A program made the position numbers and the translations under genes. Below are positions 9,199 through 18,402 of a stretch of 64,000 nt of DNA, in pieces. How positions within the stretch are numbered: position 1 is the stretch's first letter; every line of letters starts with the position of its first letter. The DNA lies in contig NZ_PIPR01000004.1 of assembly GCF_003987355.1 (NCBI RefSeq), forward strand, positions 44,791 through 108,790, written 5' to 3'. The notes below the pieces were generated by a model. It did not search any database and was not told where the DNA came from. It saw only the letters and a list, made by a program, of their open reading frames with translations. The stretch comes from Pseudidiomarina aestuarii. GTDB lineage: Bacteria; Pseudomonadota; Gammaproteobacteria; Enterobacterales; Alteromonadaceae.

Positions 9199-11667
9199 TT
9201 AGTCGTCAGCTCGGTTACTGAGGCGACTCAGTAACTGATTCAAATCAGACTGCACGCCGCCGGCAGTGACCTCTTTGCCGGCGCCGGGTCCGCTGATAAC
9301 CAACGGCATTTCTGAATACCAATCGGTGTAAATAACGAAGATATTCTCACCCGGTATTAAATTGGCAAGCATATCGCCCTCGGGAATGTACTCAATACCG
9401 ACTCGCGCTCGCACATAGTCATCGTCTTGACGGGCAAAGCTTGCGAGTAAGCGTGGCACTTTACCGGTTTTCTGAGCGTCAGCGTAAAGATCTTGCATGG
9501 AGTCGTCGAGCTCAGGCAACCGTTGCATAAACTCTTCGAGCGAAATATCTTCGAGATGCTCTGGCAGCAAACTATCGATATCAATATCTTGCCAGTCGAG
9601 TTTCAATCCGATTTCGCGAGCCAAAATCAGGAGTTTTCGAACAATATCTTGGCAAGTTAAATCTTCTCGAGGATCGGGTTCACTTAGACCGCGAACCTTC
9701 GCCTCTCGAACTAAGTCACTGAACTTCACATCAGCATTGAAGTTTTCGAATAGCCACGACATAGTGCCCGAGAAAATACCAGAAATACTCCGAATTTCAT
9801 CGCCCTGATTGCGCAGATCATTGAGCGCATAATTCAGTGGCAGGCCAGCCCCCACGGTGGTGTTGTAGTACCACTCACGTTTGTACTCGCGCTGAATCGT
9901 ACGAATTTCATTATACTGGGCCTCACCAGAGGCGCCGGCGCGCTTGTTGGCACTAATAATGTGTAATCCGTTCGCAAAGAAGCTGGGGTACTGTTGCGCC
10001 ACTTCAATAGAGTCAGTGAGGTCAAGCATCACCAGTTCATCATACGGGGCATTGGGTAGCTCTGTGATCAACTGACTCATTTCATAAGGCTTCGCCAGTT
10101 GCTCGAAGCTGTCTTCCCAGTCGGTTAACTCGACGCCATTGTAGTCCAGCCACAGACGGGTCGAGTTGACGATACCGATAATCCGCACATCCATTTGCTC
10201 ATTAATACGCTCGCGTAAACGTCGATACAGCGACAACCAAGCACTACCGATGTTGCCACGGCCGACAACCAGTACGCCAAGGCTGCGACGATAGTTAAAG
10301 ATTTGACTGTGCACTCGGTTCAGCAAGCGGTTGTCGAGTTTTTGCTCGAGAATGGCGATAACGGCATTCGCGTCTGGCGAAAAGCTCAACCGGCGTAAAT
10401 TCTGCTCGCTCAATTCGCGCTTGAATACTTGATACTCTTCGGTTTCCTGGATCCGATTACCGACCATCGCAATCATAGAGTAGCCAGACATTTGGGTGAC
10501 GTGGTCGTGTACATCAACTTGTTCAAGCCAATGCGTCATGAAATCCAAATGGTTCTGGTGATACGCATAATAAGCGTGTTGTTGTTTGACTTCGTTCCAG
10601 CTGATCAGCGGTGTCAGGTCTAGATCTTCGAACTGTTGTACGAGCTTGGCATCACTCAAATCAACCCGGAACAAAACCACTTCGGACAGTGCAGTCAGTA
10701 CTTTGCCGCGAGGCTCTGTATCATCATATTGGCCGATACGAGTTTGCTGGTTTTCAACCTTTAAGCTGGAGCGAACGGCAATGACCATACGTTCACGATT
10801 GACGGGTTGAAAGGTGCGCGGATGCAATACAGGACTGCCCAAACGCGCTAACTCTTCGGCTTCTTGCCAATCTAAAATGGGTAGGCTAACAACCCGCTCG
10901 ACCTTGCGGGGGTCAGCTGAGTAGACACCGGCGACATCTTTCCAAATCGTGACTTGTTTGGCATCAATAAGGCTACCAACCAAAGTCGCGGAGTAGTCGC
11001 TGCCGTTGCGACCCAAAATAAGGGAATTGCCCTCAGGGTCACGGCAAATGAAGCCAGTGACGATAAAGCGAGTGCCGTGATGCGGAGCAATGCGCTCTAG
11101 GAGTGCTTCACGAGAAGGCTCAACGCGAATAAATGGCTCAGGTGCGTCATCGGCAACCAAAAAAGTGCGCGCATCAATGTAGTCGGCAGTAATGCCTTGT
11201 TGAATCAGCAGTGCAGACAATAGTCGCGCTGACCAAAGCTCGCCGTAGGACAACAGTTCTGGGCGACGAGTGATTTCTTCTTCGCCATCGAGCCATCCCT
11301 GCCAACGGTCAAAATCTTGCTCAGACAACTCTAAAATGCGTTCTTGATGCTTGCCGGACAGAAGATCGTTGATCAGTCCTTGCTGATATTTTTTTAATTG
11401 GTTCAGTAGAACTTGCGCGATGCCGAGGCTATCTTCGTCATGCGCTGCCTCTTCCTTGGCATCAATAATGGCCAGTATGCGGTTGGTCGTATCGCCAGCG
11501 GCTGAGACGACCACTAGGTCGCTCGCTCCAGCGTACTCAGTCACGATGCGGGCGACGCGGCGGTAACAATAGGCATCGGCAAGGCTGCTGCCACCGAATT
11601 TGTGTACTTGTACCTGGTCTGCAACGGTTTGTATCTGTTCTTCTGTAATCTTGGTTCCAACCACCAT
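9199..11667 (-). CDS. metL: Bifunctional aspartate kinase / homoserine dehydrogenase, MetL type
   Basis: Catalyses the first and third steps from aspartate to homoserine for methionine and threonine synthesis. The aspartokinase domain opens with KFGGSSLAD (about residue 23) and includes GRNGSDYSAT. A regulatory linker follows, then homoserine dehydrogenase with the NAD(P) motif VVGRGNIGSAW, SANKRAGASG, the IFSGTMSWLF substrate loop and a C-terminal SGPGAGKEVTAGGVQSD. Residue-level similarity is to E. coli MetL rather than ThrA. I use the ATG at 11667 (822 residues). An ATG at 11694 is possible but would lie only about 9 nt after the likely transcription start. Divergent from metJ, convergent with mrcA. 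metB is absent beside it. Confidence 0.92.
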   Translation of the reverse strand: MVVGTKITEEQIQTVADQVQVHKFGGSSLADAYCYRRVARIVTEYAGASDLVVVSAAGDTTNRILAIIDAKEEAAHDEDSLGIAQVLLNQLKKYQQGLINDLLSGKHQERILELSEQDFDRWQGWLDGEEEITRRPELLSYGELWSARLLSALLIQQGITADYIDARTFLVADDAPEPFIRVEPSREALLERIAPHHGTRFIVTGFICRDPEGNSLILGRNGSDYSATLVGSLIDAKQVTIWKDVAGVYSADPRKVERVVSLPILDWQEAEELARLGSPVLHPRTFQPVNRERMVIAVRSSLKVENQQTRIGQYDDTEPRGKVLTALSEVVLFRVDLSDAKLVQQFEDLDLTPLISWNEVKQQHAYYAYHQNHLDFMTHWLEQVDVHDHVTQMSGYSMIAMVGNRIQETEEYQVFKRELSEQNLRRLSFSPDANAVIAILEQKLDNRLLNRVHSQIFNYRRSLGVLVVGRGNIGSAWLSLYRRLRERINEQMDVRIIGIVNSTRLWLDYNGVELTDWEDSFEQLAKPYEMSQLITELPNAPYDELVMLDLTDSIEVAQQYPSFFANGLHIISANKRAGASGEAQYNEIRTIQREYKREWYYNTTVGAGLPLNYALNDLRNQGDEIRSISGIFSGTMSWLFENFNADVKFSDLVREAKVRGLSEPDPREDLTCQDIVRKLLILAREIGLKLDWQDIDIDSLLPEHLEDISLEEFMQRLPELDDSMQDLYADAQKTGKVPRLLASFARQDDDYVRARVGIEYIPEGDMLANLIPGENIFVIYTDWYSEMPLVISGPGAGKEVTAGGVQSDLNQLLSRLSNRADD

Positions 11668-11709
11668 GATGCGTGTGCGTTCTCCTGTATGCATGCGCGC
11701 AAAGCATTG

Positions 11710-11738
11710 ATTATAGATAAGGTATGCCAGTCTATAAA
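11710..11738 (-). promoter_or_regulatory. Putative metL promoter
   Basis: On the minus strand TTTATA (11733-11738) and a consensus TATAAT (11710-11715) are separated by 17 nt. Transcription would begin near 11703, giving a leader of about 36 nt to the ATG at 11667. The candidate met boxes lie upstream, about 27 nt from the -35. Confidence 0.5.
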
Positions 11739-11764
11739 GCGACTTGCTTGGTTTTTACTCAAAA

Positions 11765-11780
11765 AGACGTATAGATAGCT
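11765..11780. promoter_or_regulatory. Candidate MetJ operator (two met boxes)
   Basis: Met boxes are tandem 8-bp copies of AGACGTCT. Here AGACGTAT (11765-11772, 7 of 8 matches) is followed without gap by AGATAGCT (11773-11780, 5 of 8), and then by a weaker copy (4 of 8) to 11788. The pair lies between the metL and metJ promoters and abuts the metJ -35, so one bound repressor array could act on both genes. The second box is imperfect, which limits confidence. Confidence 0.55.
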
Positions 11781-11785
11781 AAAAG

Positions 11786-11813
11786 TTGACTGTAGCGGTG
11801 AGGGCAGTACAAT
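11786..11813 (+). promoter_or_regulatory. Putative metJ promoter
   Basis: TTGACT (11786-11791) and TACAAT (11808-11813) are spaced by 16 nt, a good sigma-70 match. The predicted start near 11820 gives a 30-nt leader to the metJ ATG at 11850. The met-box array ends at the -35, consistent with autorepression. Confidence 0.6.
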
Positions 11814-11849
11814 TCAATACAAAGCTTGGGGTTATGCGACGAGGTGAGC

Positions 11850-12161
11850 ATGAAGTGGGACGGCGAATACATTTATCCATACGTGGAACACGGTCATAAA
11901 AGTGAACACGTCAAAAAAATAACGGTATCGATTCCAACGCGAGTCCTGAAAGTTCTGACGGACGAACGAACTCGTCGTCAAATCAAAAACCTCCGCCACG
12001 CCACCAACAGCGAACTACTGTGCGAAGCCTTTTTACATGCTTTTACGGGCCAACCGCTACCTACTGACGACGATCTTCGCAAAGACAATCCCAACAAAAT
12101 TCCAGCTGAAGTGCGCTCCGAACTGGAGCGCCGCGGCCTCCCCATCCCCGACGAAGACTAG
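11850..12161 (+). CDS. metJ: Methionine repressor MetJ
   Basis: Ribbon-helix-helix repressor that uses S-adenosylmethionine as corepressor and binds met boxes in front of methionine genes. The 103-residue product has the family core [20 protein letters not shown] (DNA-binding ribbon) followed by [29 protein letters not shown], nearly identical to E. coli MetJ. The ATG at 11850 is preceded by GAGGTG, and [15 protein letters not shown] aligns with the E. coli N-terminus. A TTG at 11826 would add 8 unsupported residues. The C-terminal 20 residues differ from E. coli, as is common. Divergent from metL across a candidate operator. Confidence 0.97.
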   Translation: MKWDGEYIYPYVEHGHKSEHVKKITVSIPTRVLKVLTDERTRRQIKNLRHATNSELLCEAFLHAFTGQPLPTDDDLRKDNPNKIPAEVRSELERRGLPIPDED

Positions 12162-12276
12162 CCCCGCTCCGGGCGCGAGGCCGGTTGTTGCTCCGCTCCG
12201 GCTTAAATCGTGTTCGCTTACCAAGGGACGCCGCGAACCCATCCATGGGGGCTTGCGTCGCGCATCCATGCGCGAC
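12162..12276. repeat. GC-rich REP-like double hairpin downstream of metJ
   Basis: Two adjacent hairpins share the apex ATCCAT. One is CCCAT-CC-ATGGG (12238-12249). The other is the 20-mer GTCGCGCATCCATGCGCGAC (12257-12276), a perfect 9-bp stem with a CC loop. Further short inverted repeats lie upstream: CCCG/CGGG at 12163-12173, GCCGG/CCGGC, and GTTCGC/GCGAAC at 12212-12238. Paired hairpins with a common apex between convergent genes resemble REP/BIME elements. They may also end transcription from metJ or argH, though no T tract follows. Only this copy is seen in the window. Confidence 0.55.
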
Positions 12277-12289
12277 ACACCTAACCTAC

Positions 12290-12342
12290 AGTTAATAGTG
12301 AACTGTGAATAGATAATCGAGAGTTACTAGCTAATAGCGTTA
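12290..12342. repeat. AT-rich TTACTAG element (copy 1)
   Basis: Contains CAGTT-7 nt-AACTG, two copies of GTTACTAG and the word GCTAATAGC, ending at the argH stop. The words TTACTAG/CTAGTAA and TAATAGC/GCTATTA recur at about 41205-41275 and 49245-49325 in other intergenic gaps, which suggests a dispersed non-coding repeat family. Confidence 0.4.
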
Positions 12343-14184
12343 CTAGAGTAAGTACTCCAATGCGATTTCATCGCAGGCGTGTTTCTTCGGACAGATCTCG
12401 CAATCCTTCATGACTTTCTCCGGCAGCTTTTCTTTGACGGTCAGCTTGAAGTTGAGCTTGCCGAAGAACTCTGGAACGCGCGTGAGAACGATGGTGCGAG
12501 TGATGCCCAGTTCACGAGCTTTCCAAAGCAGGAAGGCGACGAGCTCGGCGCCAAGTCCTTTACCTTGAGCGACGGGAAAGAGGCCTAGCGAGCGGATTTC
12601 GGCAAGGCCAGTGCTGTACACATAAAGTGCAGCGCAGCCAACAATTTCGTCGTTGAGCTCGGCAATAGCGAAAGTCTGGATGGCTTGCATGATGTCGGCT
12701 TTGCTACGTGGCAAGTTCTCACCCTGTTCGGCCCAGTAAGCGATCAGTTCGCAGATTTTATCGACATCGCTCAGGCGGGCTTGACGCACGTGTTTGCTCG
12801 CAGCTTCGGCGGCATGGAGCCAATCGCTGGCGTGTTTGATGGCTAGGCGGACGGCACTGGGCGCGGTACCACCGAGGGCGCGGCGCTGATTCAATCCGTA
12901 GCGAATGTCGAGGATTGGGTAGACATCATCCTCGATTAAGTCGCTAATGGTCTTAAACTGCTCAACTGATAATTGCTCGAGTGCGACCCCGTGTTGCTGT
13001 GCGAGTTGCACGGCGCTTCCGGTCAAATGGTGGGCATCTCGAAAGGGTACGCCTTTGCTCACTAGATAATCGGCAAGCTCGGTGGCGTTGCTGTAACCGA
13101 GAGCTGCTTGAAGCTCAGCATGCTCAACGTTAACGCGCACATGCGGAATAGCAAAGGTGCACATTTGTAGGCATTGCAAGTAAGTATGCAGCGCTGCAAA
13201 TAGGCCTTCTTTGTCCTCTTGCATGTCTTTGTTATACGCGAGCGGCAAGCCTTTTAATGTGGTTTGTAACGCAACTTGATGGCCGATAACACGACCTGCT
13301 TTGCCACGCAGTAGCTCGAACAAATCGGGGTTTTTCTTCTGTGGCATCAATGAGGAGCCACTGCTAATTTTGTCGCTCATGCTGAAGCAGCCTGACTCAC
13401 CCGAGCAATAGAAGATGGCATCCTCAGCCAAGCGTGAGAGGTGTATCATGCCGATACTGGCAGTGTTCAAGAGATCCAGTGCAAAGTCACGGTCGGATAC
13501 ACCATCGAGACTATTTTCATTAGCCTGACGGAAACCAAGCTCCTGCGCGAGTAAACTACGATCAATAGGGGCTGTGGTGCCGGCAAGTGCTCCACTACCC
13601 AGCGGACAAAAGTCCATGCGTTTGAGGCCATCTTTAAGGCGTGAAACATCGCGCTGCAACATTTGCACGTAAGCCATGGCCCAGTGACCAGCCACAATAG
13701 GCTGTGCTCGTTGCAGATGCGTATAGCCCGGCAACAGTGCATCGCTGTATTGCTCCGCAAAGTTCAGCAATGCTTGAATGAGGACTAAGTTGGTACTCAC
13801 GAGCTGTTGCGCAAACTGCTTGCAGAACAATCGCAAGTCGGTTGCAACTAAATCATTGCGACTCCGACCCGTGTGCAGCTTTTTCGCAGTACTACCGATA
13901 CGATTAATAAGCTCGGCTTCCACCCAGCTGTGAATATCTTCGGCATCGGTTTGTAAAGGCAACTGCGGGTCTTTTGTCACCGCTTTGACGAGGTCTTGCA
14001 GTGCCGTTTGTAACTGCTCATTTTCATCGGCAGTCAACAATTCTGCAGCATGGAGTGCTTGCGCCCAGGCCTGTGAAGCCTGCAAATCAAAGGGTGCTAG
14101 CACATAGTCAAAGGCTAGTGAGTCATTAAATTGTTTGAACTCAGCGGCACTCGGCTCACTGAAACGTCCACCCCACAAACTCAT
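12343..14184 (-). CDS. argH: Argininosuccinate lyase fused to GNAT N-acetyltransferase, ArgH(A)
   Basis: The N-terminal part (about 1-455) is argininosuccinate lyase, which splits argininosuccinate into arginine and fumarate. It begins [11 protein letters not shown], has [16 protein letters not shown] near residue 105-120 and the fumarase-superfamily signature [11 protein letters not shown] near 280. The C-terminal part (about 465-613) is a GNAT fold with [19 protein letters not shown] and the acetyl-CoA loop [10 protein letters not shown]. This ArgH(A) fusion is known from Moritella, Vibrio and Alteromonadales. There the extra domain supplies N-acetylglutamate synthase activity, so a separate argA may not be needed. 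It ends with several cysteines ([12 protein letters not shown]). It overlaps argG by 4 nt and is last in the operon. Confidence 0.95.
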   Translation of the reverse strand: MSLWGGRFSEPSAAEFKQFNDSLAFDYVLAPFDLQASQAWAQALHAAELLTADENEQLQTALQDLVKAVTKDPQLPLQTDAEDIHSWVEAELINRIGSTAKKLHTGRSRNDLVATDLRLFCKQFAQQLVSTNLVLIQALLNFAEQYSDALLPGYTHLQRAQPIVAGHWAMAYVQMLQRDVSRLKDGLKRMDFCPLGSGALAGTTAPIDRSLLAQELGFRQANENSLDGVSDRDFALDLLNTASIGMIHLSRLAEDAIFYCSGESGCFSMSDKISSGSSLMPQKKNPDLFELLRGKAGRVIGHQVALQTTLKGLPLAYNKDMQEDKEGLFAALHTYLQCLQMCTFAIPHVRVNVEHAELQAALGYSNATELADYLVSKGVPFRDAHHLTGSAVQLAQQHGVALEQLSVEQFKTISDLIEDDVYPILDIRYGLNQRRALGGTAPSAVRLAIKHASDWLHAAEAASKHVRQARLSDVDKICELIAYWAEQGENLPRSKADIMQAIQTFAIAELNDEIVGCAALYVYSTGLAEIRSLGLFPVAQGKGLGAELVAFLLWKARELGITRTIVLTRVPEFFGKLNFKLTVKEKLPEKVMKDCEICPKKHACDEIALEYLL

Positions 14185-15410
14185 GATGATTGATCCCCAT
14201 CTTCGGCTTGGCCATGTAGCGCCCGTATACGCGATGCCAGGCTATAGAGACGAATAAAGCCTTCGGCATGCTTTTGATTATAGACTTCGTCTTCATCAAA
14301 GGTAGCAAACGCATTGGAATACAGGCTATTTGGACTCTGCCGTTGAGTCACGGTCACGTTGCCTTTGTAGAGCTTCACGACAACGTCGCCAGTTAATGGC
14401 TCGGCGATAGTTTCGGCAGCGGCTAATAGTGCGTGGCGCAGTGGAGTAAACCAGCGGCCGTCATACATGAGTTGAGCGAATTCATTGCCCAAACGAATAC
14501 GGTAATCGAGCACGCTGCGGTCAAGAACTAGCGACTCCAATCCGAGCAACGCGGCACGCAGAACAGCTCCTGCAGGAGTTTCATAACAGCCACGTGACTT
14601 CATACCCACTAAACGGTTTTCGACCATATCGAGACGACCTACACCGTGCGCTCCAGCAACACTATTTAAGTGCAGAATAGCGTCAACGGCACTATATGCC
14701 TGACCGTCAATATGTGAGAGTTCGCCCTGGTTGAAAGACAACTGTATATATTGCGGTTTGTCGGGTGCTTGTTCCGGCGCAGCGGTCCAGGTCCAGACTT
14801 GCTCGCTCGGCTCACACCACGGATCTTCGAGCTCGCCACCTTCGGTTGAGATGTGCCAGAGGTTGGCGTCACGACTATAGATTTTGGTCGCCGACGCACT
14901 ACATGGGATATTCCGTTCCGCTAAATATGCCAGCAACTGTGGACGAGAGCGCATCGACCACTCACGCCACGGTGCAATGACTTTGAGTTCAGGTGCTAAG
15001 GCGGCAAAGGCCGACTCGAAGCGAACTTGGTCGTTGCCTTTACCAGTGCAGCCGTGGCACAGCGCATCAGCGCCCACTTGTTTAGCAATAGCGACCTGAG
15101 CTTCGGCAATAATAGGTCGTGCTAAAGCTGTACCGAGCAAGTACTGACCTTCATAGATGGCGCCAGTTTTGAGCGTTGGATAGATGACCTCGCGAGCAAA
15201 CTTTTCTTTCAAATCCACTACATGACAGCTACTCGCTCCGGACGCGATAGCTTTGGCCTCCACGCCTTCTAGTTCCTCATCACCTTGGCCAACATCCGCC
15301 ACAAAAGCGACCACTTCGCAGTCATAATTTTCTTTCAGCCAAGGCACAATAGCGGAGGTATCCAAGCCGCCCGAGTAGGCTAAAACAACTTTGTTAACAC
15401 TAGAATTCAT
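14181..15410 (-). CDS. argG: Argininosuccinate synthase ArgG
   Basis: Joins citrulline and aspartate at the cost of ATP, penultimate step of arginine synthesis. The N-terminal PP-loop [11 protein letters not shown] (about residues 11-21) binds ATP. The citrulline/aspartate segment [13 protein letters not shown] is at about 115-127, and [10 protein letters not shown] is present near 275. 409 residues is typical of the short bacterial type. The gene overlaps argF upstream and argH(A) downstream by 4 nt each, so all three are probably translationally coupled. Confidence 0.97.
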   Translation of the reverse strand: MNSSVNKVVLAYSGGLDTSAIVPWLKENYDCEVVAFVADVGQGDEELEGVEAKAIASGASSCHVVDLKEKFAREVIYPTLKTGAIYEGQYLLGTALARPIIAEAQVAIAKQVGADALCHGCTGKGNDQVRFESAFAALAPELKVIAPWREWSMRSRPQLLAYLAERNIPCSASATKIYSRDANLWHISTEGGELEDPWCEPSEQVWTWTAAPEQAPDKPQYIQLSFNQGELSHIDGQAYSAVDAILHLNSVAGAHGVGRLDMVENRLVGMKSRGCYETPAGAVLRAALLGLESLVLDRSVLDYRIRLGNEFAQLMYDGRWFTPLRHALLAAAETIAEPLTGDVVVKLYKGNVTVTQRQSPNSLYSNAFATFDEDEVYNQKHAEGFIRLYSLASRIRALHGQAEDGDQSS

Positions 15411-16321
15411 GTGGCAGATCCTTCAAATAAAGTCACTAATATGGCGTTTTGTGCATGTAAACGGTTCTCGGCTTGCTGCAGAACCAGTGATTGCTCGCTA
15501 TCGATCACCTCGGCAGTCACTTCACGACCCCGGTACGCAGGCAAGCAATGCATAAAGAATTTTGCGCGCAAACGTTTCATTAAATCCGAGTTGACCTGAT
15601 AAGGTGCAAAGTCGTGCATGACTTGGTTGTTATCTCGGTTTTGTCCCATCGAAAACCATGTATCTGTATAAATAGCATCGGTTTCTTTCAATTGCGTTAA
15701 ATCATGCGTCACTGTAATCGTCGCACCGGTGCTGGCACCGAGCTTTTGTGCCTCTGTAATGCGTTGCGCATCAGGCGCATAGCCTTCCGGAGTCACAATT
15801 TGCAGTGACAACCCGGTTAATGCAGCGCCAGCAATTAAGGCATGACAAACGTTGTTGCCATCGCCCATCCAAGTCAGGTGCGTTTGCTTCAAATCACCGC
15901 ACTGTTCTTGCAATGTGAGTAAGTCCGCGAGAGCTTGGCAGGGATGGCATTCGTCGCTTAATGCATTAATCACTGGTTTAGGCGAAGCCTTGGCCAACTC
16001 GGACAAGGTCGTTTGTTGATAGACCCGCGCAACAATAGCGTCATGCCACAGCGCCAAATTCGCGCCAACATCGCTGGCCGGCTCGCGTTCACCCATAAGG
16101 CCCGCAGCTTCAAGATAAATACTATGGCCGCCAAGGCGATTAATACCAGCGGCAAAGCTGGCGCGCGTGCGTAATGAGGGCTTTTCAAACAAGAGCGCAA
16201 TACTTTTGCCGTGCAGAACTTGGCTCCACGCTGCTGGACGTTGTTTGATGGTATGGCTGAGTTGCAGTAATGCGTCAGCTTGTTGCGCGGTTAAATCGCG
16301 CAGTTGCAATAAATCATGCAT
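15407..16321 (-). CDS. argF: Ornithine carbamoyltransferase ArgF
   Basis: Makes citrulline from ornithine and carbamoyl phosphate. The 304-residue protein has the carbamoyl-phosphate motif as KPSLRTR (about residues 51-57; the usual form is STRTR), [12 protein letters not shown] around 128, the ornithine SMG loop TDTWFSMG near 215 and [11 protein letters not shown] near 255. The SMG loop argues for true ornithine rather than N-acetylornithine carbamoyltransferase. The Leu in SLRTR is a mild departure from the common Thr. It follows argB after 47 nt and overlaps argG by 4 nt. Confidence 0.95.
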   Translation of the reverse strand: MHDLLQLRDLTAQQADALLQLSHTIKQRPAAWSQVLHGKSIALLFEKPSLRTRASFAAGINRLGGHSIYLEAAGLMGEREPASDVGANLALWHDAIVARVYQQTTLSELAKASPKPVINALSDECHPCQALADLLTLQEQCGDLKQTHLTWMGDGNNVCHALIAGAALTGLSLQIVTPEGYAPDAQRITEAQKLGASTGATITVTHDLTQLKETDAIYTDTWFSMGQNRDNNQVMHDFAPYQVNSDLMKRLRAKFFMHCLPAYRGREVTAEVIDSEQSLVLQQAENRLHAQNAILVTLFEGSAT

Positions 16322-16368
16322 GTATTCGATTCACTTCTATTGGTTTATTCAAGAGTTAATGAGTGGCA

Positions 16369-17139
16369 TTAGTCGATGCGAATGCGGGTTCCGGCTGCTT
16401 CACCCTTTGCCAATCGGGTTAGCGCTGTGGCATCTTGCCAGCCGGCCACCGCGATGCTTCGTCGCGAGGCTTTAGCTGCGGCTAGCGCCGCATTGAGTTT
16501 GACCACCATACCGTCACGAATGGTGCCATCGGCCAATAAGGCTTCGGCTTGATCGGCGCGAATGGTGTCGATGAGTTGTCCTTGTTGGTCAAGAATTCCG
16601 GGGACGTCGGTCAGTAAAATCAGATCGGCATGCAGCAATTGTGCGACGGCTGCGGCTGCTAGATCAGCGTTTACATTGAGGCGTTGACCTTCGACGCTGA
16701 CACCGATGGAACTGATGACCGGAACGAAGTTCTGGTCGAGCAATAATTGCAATAGGGTGGCATCGTTCGGCTCGGGGTTGCCAACAGCACCAAGCTCGCT
16801 ATTGATCGAACAACGAATGGAGTGACCAGCAAATAGCGTGAGGCCGACGGTATTTAATCCAAGCTTCTGCCCTACCGCGCACAAAGCAGAGTTCACATCG
16901 CCCGCAAGCACACCTGCCACTATCGGCATGTGGCTTTCCAAAGTAACGCGCTGACCAGCTACTTTGGCACTCTGAAAACCCAGCTGTTCGAGCTGCTTTT
17001 GAACCTGATCGCCGCCACCATGAACCACGACGAGCGTGCGAATCGCCGCTAGACGAACCAATATGGTGAGCACATGCTCAAGCGCTGTCGCATCTTGCAA
17101 TGCACGTCCACCAAGTTTGATAACCAGAGGCGTTGTCAT
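16369..17139 (-). CDS. argB: Acetylglutamate kinase ArgB
   Basis: Phosphorylates N-acetylglutamate, second step of arginine synthesis. The amino-acid kinase fold is shown by VIKLGGRAL (about 5-13), VVHGGGDQVQKQLEQLG (about 38-54), LNVNADLAAAAVAQLL (about 155-170) and DGTIRDGMVVKLNAALAA near 210. The 256-residue form without an N-terminal extension matches the enterobacterial, arginine-insensitive class, so control is expected mainly at transcription. It overlaps argC by 4 nt. Confidence 0.97.
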   Translation of the reverse strand: MTTPLVIKLGGRALQDATALEHVLTILVRLAAIRTLVVVHGGGDQVQKQLEQLGFQSAKVAGQRVTLESHMPIVAGVLAGDVNSALCAVGQKLGLNTVGLTLFAGHSIRCSINSELGAVGNPEPNDATLLQLLLDQNFVPVISSIGVSVEGQRLNVNADLAAAAVAQLLHADLILLTDVPGILDQQGQLIDTIRADQAEALLADGTIRDGMVVKLNAALAAAKASRRSIAVAGWQDATALTRLAKGEAAGTRIRID

Positions 17140-18167
17140 ACCACCCCCGAAGACTGCATCAGTCCAGTTTCGGTGCAGAGCCCAAAATATTGATTAGCAA
17201 GTTGAACCGCTTGAGATGCCGCGCCTTTGAGCAGATTATCAATGGCAACACAGATAACAATGTGATGGTTCTGTACTTGCCAATACACATCGGCAAATGG
17301 CGTGCGATCGATGTGAGCCTGCGCTGGGGGCTGCTTCGCTATGCGGATAAGCGGCTGTGAGTCGTAAGCTGCTAGAAACGCTGACTCGACGTCTTGAATC
17401 GAAGCATCGTCGGCAAGTTGTGCATAGATAGTCGCGACAATACCGCGTTTGAAATTACCCAGATGGGGAACAAACACGACATCACGTTCCACAAATTGGC
17501 TAATTTCTGGTTGATGACGATGCGTAGTGACGCCATAGGCTTGCAAACTAACCTCAGCAAATTGCGTGGTCAGATTAGCCTTCCGTCCAGCTCCAGAAAC
17601 GCCACTTACTGCACTAATAAATGGTGTGCAGTCTTTTCGTAACAGTTTCGTGATCGGCTTCAAACCAAGTCCAGCTGCGGTTGGATAACAACCGGCTACT
17701 GCGACCAGAGGTTCGGTACCTTTTAGCTGAGTAAATTCGGCTATGCCGTATGGAACGGAGTGAGTATCCGCAAGTTCTCGCGTGAACCCATAAGTTGCTT
17801 GGTGCAGAGTTTCATCGCGCAGCCTAAACGCGCCTGATAAATCAAACACGGTAATACCTTGCTCAATCAACTGCGGGGCAATTTCTGCGCTGGCCTCATG
17901 CGGGAGCGCTAAAAAAGCCACTCGAACCTGCTGACCAAGGGTAACCAACAGATCCGAGTGCCAAGGTTGCAGAACTAAATCTAACCGACCCTGTAACTGT
18001 GGATATAGAGTTGCGGCTGACTCTGCTGTGCGCGCGCTGGATGTAAAAGCGTGAACAAGGTGAAAGTGCGGATGCTGTTGGAGTAGCCACACCAATTCAA
18101 TGCCGGTATAGCCACTGGCTCCGAACACTGCGCATGGAATTGTCTGTGGGTTGCTACTGGTCACCAC
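17136..18167 (-). CDS. argC: N-acetyl-gamma-glutamyl-phosphate reductase ArgC
   Basis: Reduces N-acetylglutamyl phosphate with NADPH, third step of the pathway. It shows the Rossmann motif VFGASGYTGIEL (about 14-25), ALPHEASAEI near 88, the catalytic Cys in VAVAGCYPTAAGL (about 155) and VSGVSGAGRKA near 185. The start at 18167 is GTG, followed by a second GTG. AAGGTGAC lies just upstream, so either GTG could serve. First gene of the argCBFGH(A) operon. An ARG-box operator lies 30 nt upstream. argE, usually divergent here in relatives, is absent and the giant gene occupies that place. Confidence 0.96.
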   Translation of the reverse strand: MVTSSNPQTIPCAVFGASGYTGIELVWLLQQHPHFHLVHAFTSSARTAESAATLYPQLQGRLDLVLQPWHSDLLVTLGQQVRVAFLALPHEASAEIAPQLIEQGITVFDLSGAFRLRDETLHQATYGFTRELADTHSVPYGIAEFTQLKGTEPLVAVAGCYPTAAGLGLKPITKLLRKDCTPFISAVSGVSGAGRKANLTTQFAEVSLQAYGVTTHRHQPEISQFVERDVVFVPHLGNFKRGIVATIYAQLADDASIQDVESAFLAAYDSQPLIRIAKQPPAQAHIDRTPFADVYWQVQNHHIVICVAIDNLLKGAASQAVQLANQYFGLCTETGLMQSSGVV

Positions 18168-18193
18168 GTCACCTTATCAATCAATATGAGTGG

Positions 18194-18222
18194 ATTTTAA
18201 TGAATATAAATTCAATAAACAA
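18194..18222 (-). promoter_or_regulatory. Putative argC operon promoter
   Basis: On the minus strand TTGTTT (18217-18222) and TAAAAT (18194-18199) are separated by 17 nt. The first ARG box fills the spacer, the classical layout for repression by occlusion. Transcription would start near 18187, about 20 nt before the argC GTG. Confidence 0.55.
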
Positions 18223-18237
18223 GCATAAATATTGTAT
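18199..18237. promoter_or_regulatory. ArgR operator: two ARG boxes
   Basis: TGAATATAAATTCA at 18201-18214 is an exact match to the core ARG-box consensus TGAAT-wwww-ATTCA. A second, degenerate 18-bp box (18220-18237, with AAATATT in its centre) follows at the usual 3-nt spacing. Paired boxes bind one ArgR hexamer with arginine. The position over the argC promoter spacer supports repression of the operon. The operator also lies about 100 nt upstream of the giant gene promoter. Confidence 0.75.
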
Positions 18238-18332
18238 TTTAGCGCATCATTAATGATAATTGGCATATGCAGCAACACTTCTATTAACAATTAATATATA
18301 TTGTCATATACAGCATAACTTTAGGTATAACG

Positions 18333-18361
18333 TTGACGGGTCAATTTCTCACCGATATCTT
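18333..18361 (+). promoter_or_regulatory. Putative promoter of the giant surface-protein gene
   Basis: TTGACG (18333-18338) and TATCTT (18356-18361) are spaced by 17 nt. Two inverted repeats overlap them: TTGAC-GG-GTCAA at 18333-18344 over the -35, and ACCGA / TCGGT at 18351-18369 spanning the -10 and start. Start near 18368 would give a leader of about 35 nt. The 235-nt gap also holds the perfect palindrome ATCATTAATGAT (18246-18257). No regulator can be named. Confidence 0.4.
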
Positions 18362-18402
18362 TACTCGGTATTTACAATGTATAGCAAAAAAGATCCTGAA
18401 AT

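Noticed and set aside
14765..15099. Plus-strand open frames inside argG and other housekeeping genes
   Set aside because: They are antisense to strongly conserved coding sequence, lack start signals and match no family.
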